Below the pieces are notes generated by a model that did not search any database, had not been told where the DNA came from, and worked only from the letters and a program-made list of their open reading frames with translations. The position numbers and the translations under genes are program-made. DNA of 32,461 nt, taken from assembly GCA_002344075.1 (NCBI GenBank), contig DDTM01000118.1, positions 72,515 through 104,975 on the forward strand, read 5' to 3'. Positions 1 to 7,665 of the stretch are shown here, piece by piece. Each line of letters opens with the position of its first letter. The stretch's first letter is position 1. Source of the DNA: Bacteroidetes bacterium UBA2364. Lineage in GTDB: Bacteria; Bacteroidota; Rhodothermia; Rhodothermales; UBA2364.

Positions 1-314
1 CACATACTTAGTTTTACGACAAATTTAGTCAAAATATTTAGAATAGGTAAAGAATTTTGTCAAGAGTCATCCTGTTGCTTGTGCTATTTTACCACTAATG
101 CTCAAATATGCAAAATTTTAGTCGTACTTTTTGTATTGTTGTTTAATAAACTTTGATTCTTCCGATTTATTTATTGCTTGGTTTATTTATTTTGGCTGCG
201 CTGAAGGTGAGTTATACGCAGAAGATTTCGCATTTTTTGCTTCACAAGTCCTTTAGTTCGTGCTACCAATGTGTCATTGGTGAAGTTTTTCAGGCTTTGA
301 ATTGTGCAGGTTAT

Positions 315-440
315 TTACCTACGTATATCGGTATATTGTTCGGTTGTTTTGGGGTTATTGTGTCCTAAATCTTCCTGAATAATCCGAACATCTTTGCCAC
401 CCTCATCAATATGGGTGGCGAAGTTGTGTCGTGGAGTACA
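315..440 (-). pseudogene. Remnant of the C-terminal end of a tyrosine recombinase (XerD/integrase-like)
   Basis: Reading the minus strand in the frame that ends at the TAA at 315-317 gives RHNFATHIDEGGKDVRII followed by QEDLGHNNPKTTEQYTDIRR. This matches the C-terminal catalytic region of phage/Xer-type integrases, whose usual form is LRHSFATHLLE...IQELLGHSS..TTEIYTHV. The box II arginine (in RHNFATH), the LGH histidine and the nucleophile-position tyrosine (in EQYTDI) are all kept. The residue normally histidine in HxLRH is replaced (CTPRH). Only about 39 codons remain: a stop lies a few codons upstream and nothing of the N-terminal or core-binding domain is recognisable. I call it a dead fragment of a mobile-element recombinase. 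Confidence 0.6.
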
Positions 441-448
441 TTTTCTAA

Positions 449-631
449 TTCTTTAATGCCCACTTGTTCAGTCCTAGTCTTTTTAACCCAAACCCTGCAT
501 GTGCCACTGCTTTTGTAGTTGTATTGGGGAATGCCAGACTGATCCGTGTCATTATAAATGAAGCCGGTACTTTGGTACTTGCCGCAACGATGCCTTTTTG
601 TCTCTGCGATCACTTTTTTCGCAAAATACAA
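449..631 (-). pseudogene. Decayed IS1-family InsA (N-terminal zinc-finger region)
   Basis: The minus-strand frame starting at 631 encodes RCGKYQSTGFIYNDTDQSG and then IPQYNYKSSGTCRVWVKKTR, followed by TEQ. This follows the InsA pattern CxxCxSxxxxKNGxxxxGxQxYxCKxCG..RV. The spacing of all elements is preserved, but three of the four zinc-ligand cysteines are changed (to Tyr, Tyr and Ser), which indicates decay. No DDE transposase (InsB) part follows; from about 440 downstream the same DNA belongs to the recombinase fragment in another frame. The IS1 assignment rests on pattern recognition of a short region, so other zinc-ribbon transposase accessory proteins are possible. Confidence 0.45.
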
Positions 632-664
632 AACACGTACTATTTAACACTGCCATAAAGTTGA

Positions 665-1729
665 TTAGACGCCGAAACTGGTACCTATGGCTTGGGCAGC
701 ACGCAGCACCGGGTGATTGAGCGGGACGGTTCGCGTTTTGTGAGCCACCTGATCAAGTGGAATCGTTGTAAAGTCATTATTTTGCAAGGCGACCATTACA
801 CCAAATTGTTTTTTCGCGACCAATTCGGCTGCATAAGTGCCAAAAACCGTTGAAAGCACACGGTCGGCAGGTGTAGGGGTTCCACCACGTTGGATATGAC
901 CCAGAATAGTGGTTCGGATTTCACTCTCTATGCCATCTTTTAACCGGACAGCCAAATAATTTGCGACCCCACCAAGTCGGATTGGGTCGGGGCTATCGGC
1001 AATGGTTTCTCGAATGATCAGTCCTTTTTCCTGTTCTAAAGCCCCCTCAGCAACAGCAATAACGGTAAAACGTCGTCCGTCGCGTTCACGCTCGCGACAT
1101 CTTGCTACAATTGATTCGATGTTATACGGAATTTCAGGGATGAGGATAATGTCGGAACCACTTGCCACCCCAGCATAGAGGGTAATCCATCCGGCATAAC
1201 GTCCCATTAATTCCACAATCAAAACACGATGATGGCTTTGTGCCGTGGTATGGATCCGATCTAAGGCTTCTGTTGCAATAGAAACCGCCGTATCAAACCC
1301 AAAAGTTTGGTCGGTACCCATCAAATCGTTATCAATTGTTTTGGGTATGCCTAAAATCTGAATGCCTTTACGGTAAAGACCCTCGGCAATGGTCATGGAA
1401 CCGTCCCCCCCTAAAACAACCAACGCATCCAAACCAAGAGAATGGTAATAGTTTAGTACCTCGTCAGAGACATCAGTATTGTTCCGACGAAAATACTTAA
1501 ATGGATTTGCCTTGTTGCTGGTACCCAAAATCGTCCCACCTTCATCCTGAATACCGGCAACAGCCCGAAGTGTGAGCGGGATTGTCCGCTGTTCGATCAT
1601 GCCCTCAAAGCCATCTTCAAAGCCAATAATCTCGGCCTTATGTTGAAGAATTAGGGATTTGCAAACGGCACGTAAAACGGCATTGAGTCCGGGACAATCA
1701 CCACCGCCGGTTAAGATTCCTACTTTCAT
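665..1729 (-). CDS. pfkA: 6-phosphofructokinase (PfkA family; phosphoryl donor uncertain)
   Basis: Encodes about 354 residues in the cytosolic phosphofructokinase family, converting fructose 6-phosphate to the 1,6-bisphosphate in glycolysis. Visible motifs are the N-terminal GILTGGGDCPGLNAVLR, GGDGS at 108-111, PKTIDND at 129-135 containing the catalytic Asp133, MGRYAGWI, and LGHIQRGG near the C-terminus. I place the start at the ATG at 1729, because MKVGILTGGG is the normal family start; 28 upstream codons in the open frame look non-coding. The glycine of GGDG corresponds to E. coli Gly104 (usual in ATP enzymes), while the lysine of PKTIDND corresponds to Gly124 and is typical of PPi-dependent and some ATP-dependent group III enzymes. 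The donor therefore cannot be decided from motifs. It lies downstream of bshA on the same strand, across a 387-base gap. Confidence 0.93.
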   Translation of the reverse strand: MKVGILTGGGDCPGLNAVLRAVCKSLILQHKAEIIGFEDGFEGMIEQRTIPLTLRAVAGIQDEGGTILGTSNKANPFKYFRRNNTDVSDEVLNYYHSLGLDALVVLGGDGSMTIAEGLYRKGIQILGIPKTIDNDLMGTDQTFGFDTAVSIATEALDRIHTTAQSHHRVLIVELMGRYAGWITLYAGVASGSDIILIPEIPYNIESIVARCRERERDGRRFTVIAVAEGALEQEKGLIIRETIADSPDPIRLGGVANYLAVRLKDGIESEIRTTILGHIQRGGTPTPADRVLSTVFGTYAAELVAKKQFGVMVALQNNDFTTIPLDQVAHKTRTVPLNHPVLRAAQAIGTSFGV

Positions 1730-1805
1730 GAAAAGTGCAAAATGATGAACGAAAAGGCTATTTAAAGGATTGAATAAAATAGGGTATTCTAAAGGAAGCT
1801 GCAAT

Positions 1806-1998
1806 GGGTGCATTCAAAACTTCCCAAAGTACCGAATGACATCTCTTTCAAATTTTATGCTTGGCCTAATGGGTTCTCGTATGGTATCGCCCTTAGAGGG
1901 CTTGTCGAAGGTGGTTTTACTACGTTTTATAATGAGATATCTCCTCTACGGGGCTTTCTGCCTTCCGTCAACGGGTGTCCTTCCAAACTTCCCAAAGC
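1806..1998. repeat. Degenerate dispersed repeat in the pfkA-bshA gap (copy 1)
   Basis: The gap 1730-2116 has no convincing gene. Within it, GGGTGCATTCAAAACTTCCC (from 1806) resembles GGGTGCATTTCAAAATTTCC (from 30442). TTATAATGAgatatCTCCT..ACGGGG..TTTCTG (about 1927-1960) resembles TTATAATGtcgCTCCTACGGAG..TTTCTG (30471-30500). The order is the same in both places, with a larger insert here. A near-direct repeat, TTCAAAACTTCCCAAAG (1813-1829) and TTCCAAACTTCCCAAAG (about 1982-1998), brackets this copy. I see a non-autonomous repeat family, heavily diverged. Confidence 0.5.
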
Positions 1999-2116
1999 TT
2001 AAAGAAGCACATCTTTTACATGATATTTATTCTAAATGAACCGTATGCGCATTGTCATTTCTGAAGTATATCCGGCAGCAAGGGCAGTGCCCACACAAAA
2101 AGCGCTTATCTTAAAA

Positions 2117-3262
2117 TCATAGGGTGGTATGCCTCGACATTTGCGCCAAAACAGAATTATAATAGGCCTCATACATGGGAACAATATTTTCTATCCGGAA
2201 ATAATCAGCCCGTTTTAAAGCATTCAAAACAAATCGTTCATGGTGCTGAGGATTCAAAACGGTTTTTACAGCTTCCGTCATAGCGTCTATATCCCCCAAA
2301 TCACATAAAAAACCGGTTTCACCTTGAATATTAAGTTCTGGAAGCCCACCTATATTGCTTGAAACCACAGGAACCCCACACGCCATCGCTTCGAGTGCAG
2401 CCAAGCCAAAGGTTTCCGACCCGCTGGGCATTAGGAACACATCCGCAATAGACAAAATCTCCTCGACGGGTTCCTGTTTTCCCAAAAAGCGAACATCCCC
2501 AAAAATCCCCAATTCTCTGGCTCGTGCTTCTGTAGGCAGGCGGTCTGGGCCATCTCCCACCAATAGTAATTTGAGGCAATGCCCCTCTTTTCGCAACCGT
2601 GAAAAGACTTCTACTACATCCGAAGCACGTTTTACAGGACGAAAATTCGAGATGTGGACCATCAATTTTTCGCCTTGAGGGCAAATGGCTTTTTTAAAAT
2701 GCTCTTTGTTTTGTCTTTTAAAGCGATTGACATCTACAAAATTTGGGATGACCGTTATTTCTTTACGGACGCCAAAATTTCGCAAGGTCTCTTCACGGAG
2801 GTATTCTGAAACCACCGTAATCCCATCCGACTCATTGATCGAATATGTCACCACTGGCTCAAACGAAGGATCTTGGCCAACAATGGTAGCATCTGTCCCA
2901 TGCAAGGTGGTTATGACCGGAATCTGAATGCCATAAGTGGCAAGAATCTGGCGGGCCAATACCGCACTTGTTGCATGAGGAATGGCATAATGTACATGCA
3001 GGATGTCCAAATGCTCGAATTGAACCACATTTACCATTTTACTGGTGAGCGTAAGTGCGTATGAAGGGTCTTCAAAAAGCGGATAGGAAAAGCCATTCAC
3101 TTCATGGAAATAAATGCGTTCGGCAAAGTGATCCAGGCGAAAAGGCGGCGCATACGAAATAAAATGAACTTCGTGGCCACGGGCAGCCAAGGCTTTGCCC
3201 AATTCGGTTGCCACAACGCCGCTACCACCATAAGTAGGATAACATGTAATACCAATTTTCAT
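2117..3262 (-). CDS. bshA: N-acetyl-alpha-D-glucosaminyl L-malate synthase BshA
   Basis: 381 residues, a GT4-type retaining glycosyltransferase with two Rossmann domains (GT-B fold). The start MKIGITCYPTYGGSGVVAT is the characteristic BshA N-terminus with its glycine-rich loop. The donor-binding region near the C-terminus carries PSGSETFGLAALEAMACGVP, the E-x7-E signature of GT4 enzymes, followed by VSSNIGGLPEL. BshA transfers GlcNAc from UDP-GlcNAc to L-malate, the first step of bacillithiol synthesis, and works in the cytosol. bshB and bshC are not adjacent; the PIG-L domain near 26300 belongs to the same superfamily as BshB, but there it is fused to a receiver domain. Length and motifs fit the family fully, and the start is unambiguous. 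Confidence 0.93.
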   Translation of the reverse strand: MKIGITCYPTYGGSGVVATELGKALAARGHEVHFISYAPPFRLDHFAERIYFHEVNGFSYPLFEDPSYALTLTSKMVNVVQFEHLDILHVHYAIPHATSAVLARQILATYGIQIPVITTLHGTDATIVGQDPSFEPVVTYSINESDGITVVSEYLREETLRNFGVRKEITVIPNFVDVNRFKRQNKEHFKKAICPQGEKLMVHISNFRPVKRASDVVEVFSRLRKEGHCLKLLLVGDGPDRLPTEARARELGIFGDVRFLGKQEPVEEILSIADVFLMPSGSETFGLAALEAMACGVPVVSSNIGGLPELNIQGETGFLCDLGDIDAMTEAVKTVLNPQHHERFVLNALKRADYFRIENIVPMYEAYYNSVLAQMSRHTTL

Positions 3263-3555
3263 GACCTGAGATTAAAACACGATGAAACAAACGGCCTTTA
3301 CACCCCAGAAACGGTTTTAAGTTGCGTTCATCAAAAGAGATAACGTAGGCGTCTATCCTTTTGACCAATCGGGATTACTCCAAGCATTGGATCACACTTT
3401 TGTAAAGGAAAGTAAATATAGGCGTCTCCCACAATTTTTCGTTGTAGTACCATGTGGAAAACCGTACTTTAAATTCTTCATCCTTATTCCTCTTGACTAT
3501 ACGCAAGAGATTGTTTTTTTTGACCTTAAGAAAACAGACCAGCAAAACAACCCGC

Positions 3556-5019
3556 ATGAATACGCCAACCAATGTTTTTGAGCATATCATTTCCCTGAGC
3601 AAAAGAAGGGGATTCATTTTTCAATCTTCTGAAATTTATGGCGGTTTGGCCGCCACCTACGATTACGGACCATTGGGCGTAGAACTGAAGCGAAATGTGA
3701 TGAATCGCTGGTGGAATGCGATGGTACGTCAGCATGACAACATTGAAGGCATTGATGCCGCCATCCTGATGCACGCTACCGTATGGAAAGCCTCTGGACA
3801 CGTGGATGCGTTTAATGATCCTTTGATTGATGACAGAGCCTCAAAACGTCGGTACAGGGCGGATCAGTTGATCGAAAACCACATGGCTAAATTGGAAAAG
3901 GACGGAAAAACGGAGCATTTGGCCGAAGTTAATACACGGTTTGTCGCTGCCCTCAATGCTGAAACCGATGAGGCGGTTTGTAAAGGGCTGTACGACATCA
4001 TTATGGAGGAAAAAATTAAAGCGCCAGATTCTGGAGCGTTCGATTGGACCGAGGTAAGACAATTTAACCTCATGTTCTCCACCTACTCCGGTCCTGTTGC
4101 TGATGCTGATGCTAAAATTTACCTCCGGCCCGAAACAGCACAGGGAATTTTTGTAAACTTCCATAATGTGCGCGAAACGGCGCGTCAGCAAATCCCTTTC
4201 GGCATTGCCCAAATTGGGAAAGCGTTTAGAAACGAAATCGTGGCTCGGCAATTTATTTTCCGGATGCGGGAATTTGAACAAATGGAAATGCAATATTTCC
4301 TAAAACCGGGCGCACAGTTGGAAGCATACGAAGAATGGCGCGCCAAAAGATTGCAGTGGCATTTAGACAATGGGATTCGCGAAGAAAAACTTCGCTGGCA
4401 TGTACACGAAAAGTTGGCCCATTATGCCGATGCCGCAGTGGACATTCAATATGAATTCCCATTTGGTTGGAGTGAGGTCGAAGGGATCCATTCCCGTACC
4501 GACTACGACCTGCGCCGCCACCAAGAGTTTTCCGGTAAAAACATGCATTACTCGGATACACAATCGGGAGAAAAATATCTCCCATATGTTGTAGAAACAT
4601 CAACAGGGCTTGACCGGAACGTGCTGATGTTGCTCTGCGAGGCGTATCGTTCTGAAAAATTGGAAAATGGCGAAACTCGCGATGTGCTAAAGTTTCATCC
4701 ACGCATTGCCCCGATTACGGTGGCAGTTCTACCCCTTGTTAAAAAGGATGGAATGCCAGAAACCGCACATTCTATTGAGGCTGAATTACGCGACTTCTTT
4801 AATGTCTTTTATGATGAAAAAGGTGCTATCGGACGGCGCTACCGCCGTATGGACGAAGTTGGGACACCCTATTGTTTGACCATTGATGGACAAACTTTGG
4901 AAGATGGTACGGTAACGATACGTGATCGAGATACGATGCAACAAGACAGAATCCATAGGCATCACGTCTTGAACTATCTGAAAAACAAAATACAGCAATG
5001 GAAAAGTACCACCAATTAA
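3556..5019 (+). CDS. glyS: Glycyl-tRNA synthetase, class II homodimeric type
   Basis: 487 residues from the ATG at 3556. The open frame extends 34 codons upstream through low-complexity sequence, which I exclude because the family starts just before the HIISLSKRRGFIFQSSEIYGG stretch. Motif 1 region (YGPLGVELKRN), motif 2 (IGKAFRNEI) and motif 3 (STGLDRNVLMLL) are present, with the RPETAQGIFVNF segment typical of this alpha2 enzyme. A C-terminal anticodon-binding domain (APITVAVLPL through VTIRDRDTMQQDRI) completes the protein. It charges tRNA-Gly in the cytosol. This is the archaeal/eukaryal-like type, not the alpha2-beta2 GlyQ/GlyS pair, so glyS is used here as the common label for the single-gene form. 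It is followed directly by a strong terminator. Confidence 0.95.
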   Translation: MNTPTNVFEHIISLSKRRGFIFQSSEIYGGLAATYDYGPLGVELKRNVMNRWWNAMVRQHDNIEGIDAAILMHATVWKASGHVDAFNDPLIDDRASKRRYRADQLIENHMAKLEKDGKTEHLAEVNTRFVAALNAETDEAVCKGLYDIIMEEKIKAPDSGAFDWTEVRQFNLMFSTYSGPVADADAKIYLRPETAQGIFVNFHNVRETARQQIPFGIAQIGKAFRNEIVARQFIFRMREFEQMEMQYFLKPGAQLEAYEEWRAKRLQWHLDNGIREEKLRWHVHEKLAHYADAAVDIQYEFPFGWSEVEGIHSRTDYDLRRHQEFSGKNMHYSDTQSGEKYLPYVVETSTGLDRNVLMLLCEAYRSEKLENGETRDVLKFHPRIAPITVAVLPLVKKDGMPETAHSIEAELRDFFNVFYDEKGAIGRRYRRMDEVGTPYCLTIDGQTLEDGTVTIRDRDTMQQDRIHRHHVLNYLKNKIQQWKSTTN

Positions 5020-5027
5020 AGTGTGTA

Positions 5028-5055
5028 AAGGCCGGTTTTTCCGGCCTTCTTTTTT
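5028..5055 (+). terminator. Intrinsic terminator of glyS
   Basis: A perfect stem AAGGCCGG (5028-5035) and CCGGCCTT (5041-5048) with a TTTTT loop, followed by C and a T-tract to 5055. It begins 9 bases after the glyS stop. Confidence 0.9.
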
Positions 5056-5098
5056 AACATCCGTTAAAAGTCAACTTTATTTGAAGAGTTTTTTTTAC

Positions 5099-5127
5099 TT
5101 GACAAAAGACAGACAAAGCCATTATCT
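5099..5127 (+). promoter_or_regulatory. Sigma-70-type promoter of tRNA-Ala
   Basis: TTGACA at 5099-5104 and TTATCT at 5122-5127 are separated by exactly 17 bases. A start near 5134 would give a short leader before the mature tRNA 5' end at 5148. The position between the glyS terminator and the tRNA supports it. Confidence 0.7.
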
Positions 5128-5147
5128 TGTAAGTCTTAAAACTTTTC

Positions 5148-5220
5148 GGGGGTATAGCTCAGTTGGTAGAGCGCTACAATGGCATTGTAGAGGCCATCGG
5201 TTCGAATCCGTTTACCTCCA
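5148..5220 (+). tRNA. tRNA-Ala (anticodon GGC)
   Basis: Folds as a 73-nt cloverleaf. The acceptor stem is GGGGGTA (5148-5154) with TACCTCC (5213-5219) and discriminator A5220. The D stem is GCTC/GAGC. The anticodon stem CTACA/TGTAG has loop ATGGCAT, giving anticodon GGC at 5181-5183 (codon GCC). The T loop is TTCGAAT. Pair 3:70 is G5150 with T5217, the G3:U70 wobble that is the main alanine identity element, which confirms the assignment. The T stem ATCGG/CCGTT has one T-T mismatch (5197/5211). The CCA end is not encoded. Confidence 0.95.
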
Positions 5221-5224
5221 CCCT

Positions 5225-5251
5225 AAAGCCTGCATTTATGCGGGCTTTTTT
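5225..5251 (+). terminator. Intrinsic terminator after tRNA-Ala
   Basis: AAAGCCTGC (5225-5233) pairs with GCGGGCTTT (5240-5248) around an ATTTAT loop, with one T-G wobble, and is followed by more T. It lies 4 bases past the tRNA 3' end. Confidence 0.88.
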
Positions 5252-5330
5252 CATTATATGCCTTTCATTTTCTTTTTATAGGGCTTGCTTCGCTTCCTAA
5301 TGCCCAAAATTTAATTTTGCTTGACACATC

Positions 5331-5346
5331 TGACAATACGTTGTCA
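5331..5346. promoter_or_regulatory. Palindromic operator-like site upstream of the membrane-protein/FtsK module
   Basis: TGACAATACGTTGTCA is a perfect 6-base inverted repeat around TACG. It is 36 bases upstream of the ATG at 5383 and just downstream of a TTGACA (5321-5326). A TATAAT lies at 5371-5376. The layout is that of a repressor site over a promoter, but the regulator is not in the window. Confidence 0.4.
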
Positions 5347-5382
5347 CCCTATTTACATATAGGATACACATATAATATATTC

Positions 5383-6462
5383 ATGTCGAACCAAAACATA
5401 AAGCAAATGACCGAAGACCTAACGCCTGAATGGAAAAAACGATTACAACAGATCAACCTTGATGATGTGTTCAGCCCTACGTATGTGTATGCCTTAGTGA
5501 GTGGCATCAAAGGCATTTTCTTTGCGTGGGAATTTACCAAAGGGGATAGTGGGCACTTTTGGAGTATTGTGGTTCAGTTGATAATGATCGAACAGTCGCT
5601 CATATTAGCCATTTTGCGGGCAAAGAAATCAGAAGACCTTGCCCAAAAACGGTCTTATATGCTTGTTTGGACTTTAATGGCCTTATTTGTTGGATTTGGC
5701 TGGTTTTATCAGGTACAGTATTTGGTACAACAAACTACGGGAATCCACATTCCAGAGCAGTTTATACAATTTTATTTATCCACTCTATCCGTATTTGCAG
5801 CAATATTGGGCTATATCTTATTGGAAGGAATTAAGATATTTGGCAATTCAGGCCAACGGGAACGATGGAAGCGAGATATGTTTGCCCATCGGGCAGCAAC
5901 GGTTCGTGCAGAAACCGAGTGGCAGCGGGCCAATGCCGCATTCAGAATTACACGCGCTGAAATGTTTGCCGGACGAATCGCTGGATTTTGGCTTCTTTTC
6001 TGGATATTTGGGAAAATGTTTGGAGCCGAACAACGCCGCGCACTCAAAAAGGGGGTACAAAAATCCTACAGGGTTGCCTTTGGGCAATTACATGAAACCC
6101 AAGCCCCTGCTATATTTTCAACTGAAATGGCTCCAAGTCCAAGCGGCGACAGCATTAGTAAGCTATCGGAAGCCACAGAGCCAGAGCTTTCCCTCCCCAA
6201 ACCAGTACATCAGTGTTTAAATCCGGCTTGTTCAAACGAAGTACCTCAATCTGATAAACTTACGTGCAAGGGAGATGGCCATCGGAAATGCGAAACAGTT
6301 ATTCAGAGAGCCATCAAGCAGGTTGTCCTTGGCAAGGCTTCAGGTCAAGATTGGGATTTATATGAACAAGCCTGCCAACGAAATGAGGGCAGGGTGCGCA
6401 CACTAAGTGAGCGATTTTCCACTAAAACACTTACGAAACAAACCAAAAGGAGGTTGACATGA
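5383..6462 (+). CDS. Membrane protein with C-terminal Cys-rich (zinc-finger-like) segment, partner of FtsK-like translocase
   Basis: About 359 residues from the ATG at 5383 (MSNQNIKQMTEDLTPEW); a second ATG 8 codons on is possible. I do not recognise the family. The N-terminal half has three or four hydrophobic segments (around HFWSIVVQLIMIEQSLIL, YMLVWTLMALFVGFGWF, and FYLSTLSVFAAILGYILLEG). A charged helical stretch follows, then another hydrophobic segment (AGFWLLFWIFGKMFG). Near the C-terminus CLNPACSNEV, then TCKGDGHRKC gives C-x4-C...C-x7-C, resembling a zinc ribbon. The stop overlaps the next ATG (ATGA at 6459-6462), so the two proteins are translated as a pair. A membrane anchor or adaptor for the translocase is the natural inference. 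The leader before 5383 carries a palindrome that may control the pair. Confidence 0.8.
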   Translation: MSNQNIKQMTEDLTPEWKKRLQQINLDDVFSPTYVYALVSGIKGIFFAWEFTKGDSGHFWSIVVQLIMIEQSLILAILRAKKSEDLAQKRSYMLVWTLMALFVGFGWFYQVQYLVQQTTGIHIPEQFIQFYLSTLSVFAAILGYILLEGIKIFGNSGQRERWKRDMFAHRAATVRAETEWQRANAAFRITRAEMFAGRIAGFWLLFWIFGKMFGAEQRRALKKGVQKSYRVAFGQLHETQAPAIFSTEMAPSPSGDSISKLSEATEPELSLPKPVHQCLNPACSNEVPQSDKLTCKGDGHRKCETVIQRAIKQVVLGKASGQDWDLYEQACQRNEGRVRTLSERFSTKTLTKQTKRRLT

Positions 6463-7664
6463 GGCTTTCCTTCTTAACGAGTGGAATATTTTTAGTTTTA
6501 TCCATGATTTCCACGACTTTGACTTCGTTAATCACCGAATATTGGTGGATTACAGGTATGTTGGGCGGTGGTTTATATCTATGGGTTTTTATTCGTAAAC
6601 GTCATCCAGACGAGGAGTCGCCGTGGTTTGAAGTAGGCCAAACCATAGGAGATCTACTGGAGGAACAAGAAGTTCGTTTTGGTAATATTTTTGTGGACGA
6701 AGAAAACCCAAATATGATCCGATTTTTGATTCAATGTCCAAAAAATGGAGGGGCGAACTTTGAAACCGAAGTTCAAACCTTGCTTTCTGCTTTTCGAATG
6801 CGTTTGGGAAATTCCCGATTGGAGCTGAAGCCGGATTATGATAACCGCGCAATGGTTTTGTTATTACCCAGACCAGAAAGTGAAAGAAAAAAAGTAAGCC
6901 TTCAAGAAAGTTTGGAGGCGGTCAAAAAATCAAAAGTTCCACTACCCGTTGCACTCGGCCAAACCAATGGTGGAAAATATCCGGTATTAGATCTGGCAGA
7001 AATGCCTCACCTATTAATCGCTGGCACAACAGGTTCCGGGAAATCCGTCTTTATGTTAAATTTATTGGTCTCTTGGCTTCGTTTCAGAAAACCACATCTC
7101 ATCTTAATAAGTCCAAAACCAACCACGTTTTCGGCTTTCAAATCCGTAGCAACGGTTATTTCTGACGCCAATGAAGCCGTCCAGGCGCTCCAGTCCATGG
7201 TAATAGAAATGCACCGCCGATATACCAGTCCAGGCCCTCATCAACCAATTGTTGTCATGATAGACGAGTTGGCTCAATTGATGGTCGCCTCCGAAAAGCC
7301 TCTGCGAGCGGCTACCGAATTATGTTTGGTTCAGTTGGCACAAATGGCAAGAGAAGCGTCTATACATCTCGTATTAGCAACGCAACGCCCCAGTTCCGAA
7401 GTTATCACGGGATTAATCCGAGACAACATTCCGGGCCGTGTCTGCCTACGGGTTGCAACCCCTTCTGCCAGCCGCATGATCTTGGGAGACCAACATGGGG
7501 ATGGTTATAAATTACGTGGCAATGGACATGGATATTGGCTACAAGGCGAGAAATTGGTTGAATTCCAATCCCCTATGGTGACCGAAGAAGATGTACGACA
7601 AGTTGTTTCACCATCCGGAGCCATTTTGCCAATACGTTCGCGTGGGCTTTCCCGCGCAGCATAA
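6459..7664 (+). CDS. Compact FtsK/SpoIIIE-type DNA translocase
   Basis: 401 residues. An N-terminal membrane segment (about 5-47) precedes an FtsK-like alpha domain and a RecA-type motor. The motor has MPHLLIAGTTGSGKS with Walker A at 189-196, LISPKPTTFSAF matching the FtsK DPK-x-x-E-L segment, VVMIDELAQL with Walker B Asp269-Glu270, and HLVLATQRPSSEVITGLI. It lacks the four-span N-terminal domain, the long linker and the DNA-reading gamma winged helix of chromosomal FtsK, and is about half its length. It is therefore more like the motors of conjugative elements, plasmids or phages. Translation is coupled to the upstream membrane-protein gene, with an unusually strong AGGAGG at 6448-6453, rare in this genome. 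No relaxase, replication gene or integrase lies beside it. Its stop is one base from the stop of the convergent transporter gene. Confidence 0.88.
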   Translation: MRLSFLTSGIFLVLSMISTTLTSLITEYWWITGMLGGGLYLWVFIRKRHPDEESPWFEVGQTIGDLLEEQEVRFGNIFVDEENPNMIRFLIQCPKNGGANFETEVQTLLSAFRMRLGNSRLELKPDYDNRAMVLLLPRPESERKKVSLQESLEAVKKSKVPLPVALGQTNGGKYPVLDLAEMPHLLIAGTTGSGKSVFMLNLLVSWLRFRKPHLILISPKPTTFSAFKSVATVISDANEAVQALQSMVIEMHRRYTSPGPHQPIVVMIDELAQLMVASEKPLRAATELCLVQLAQMAREASIHLVLATQRPSSEVITGLIRDNIPGRVCLRVATPSASRMILGDQHGDGYKLRGNGHGYWLQGEKLVEFQSPMVTEEDVRQVVSPSGAILPIRSRGLSRAA

Positions 7665-7665
7665 A

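Noticed and set aside
153..368. Plus-strand open frame of 71 codons from a TTG
   Set aside because: Has no convincing start and overlaps the integrase fragment on the other strand; hydrophobic only because the DNA is AT-rich.
1770..2039. Two overlapping open frames in the pfkA-bshA gap
   Set aside because: They lie over the dispersed repeat, in two frames, with no protein-like pattern.
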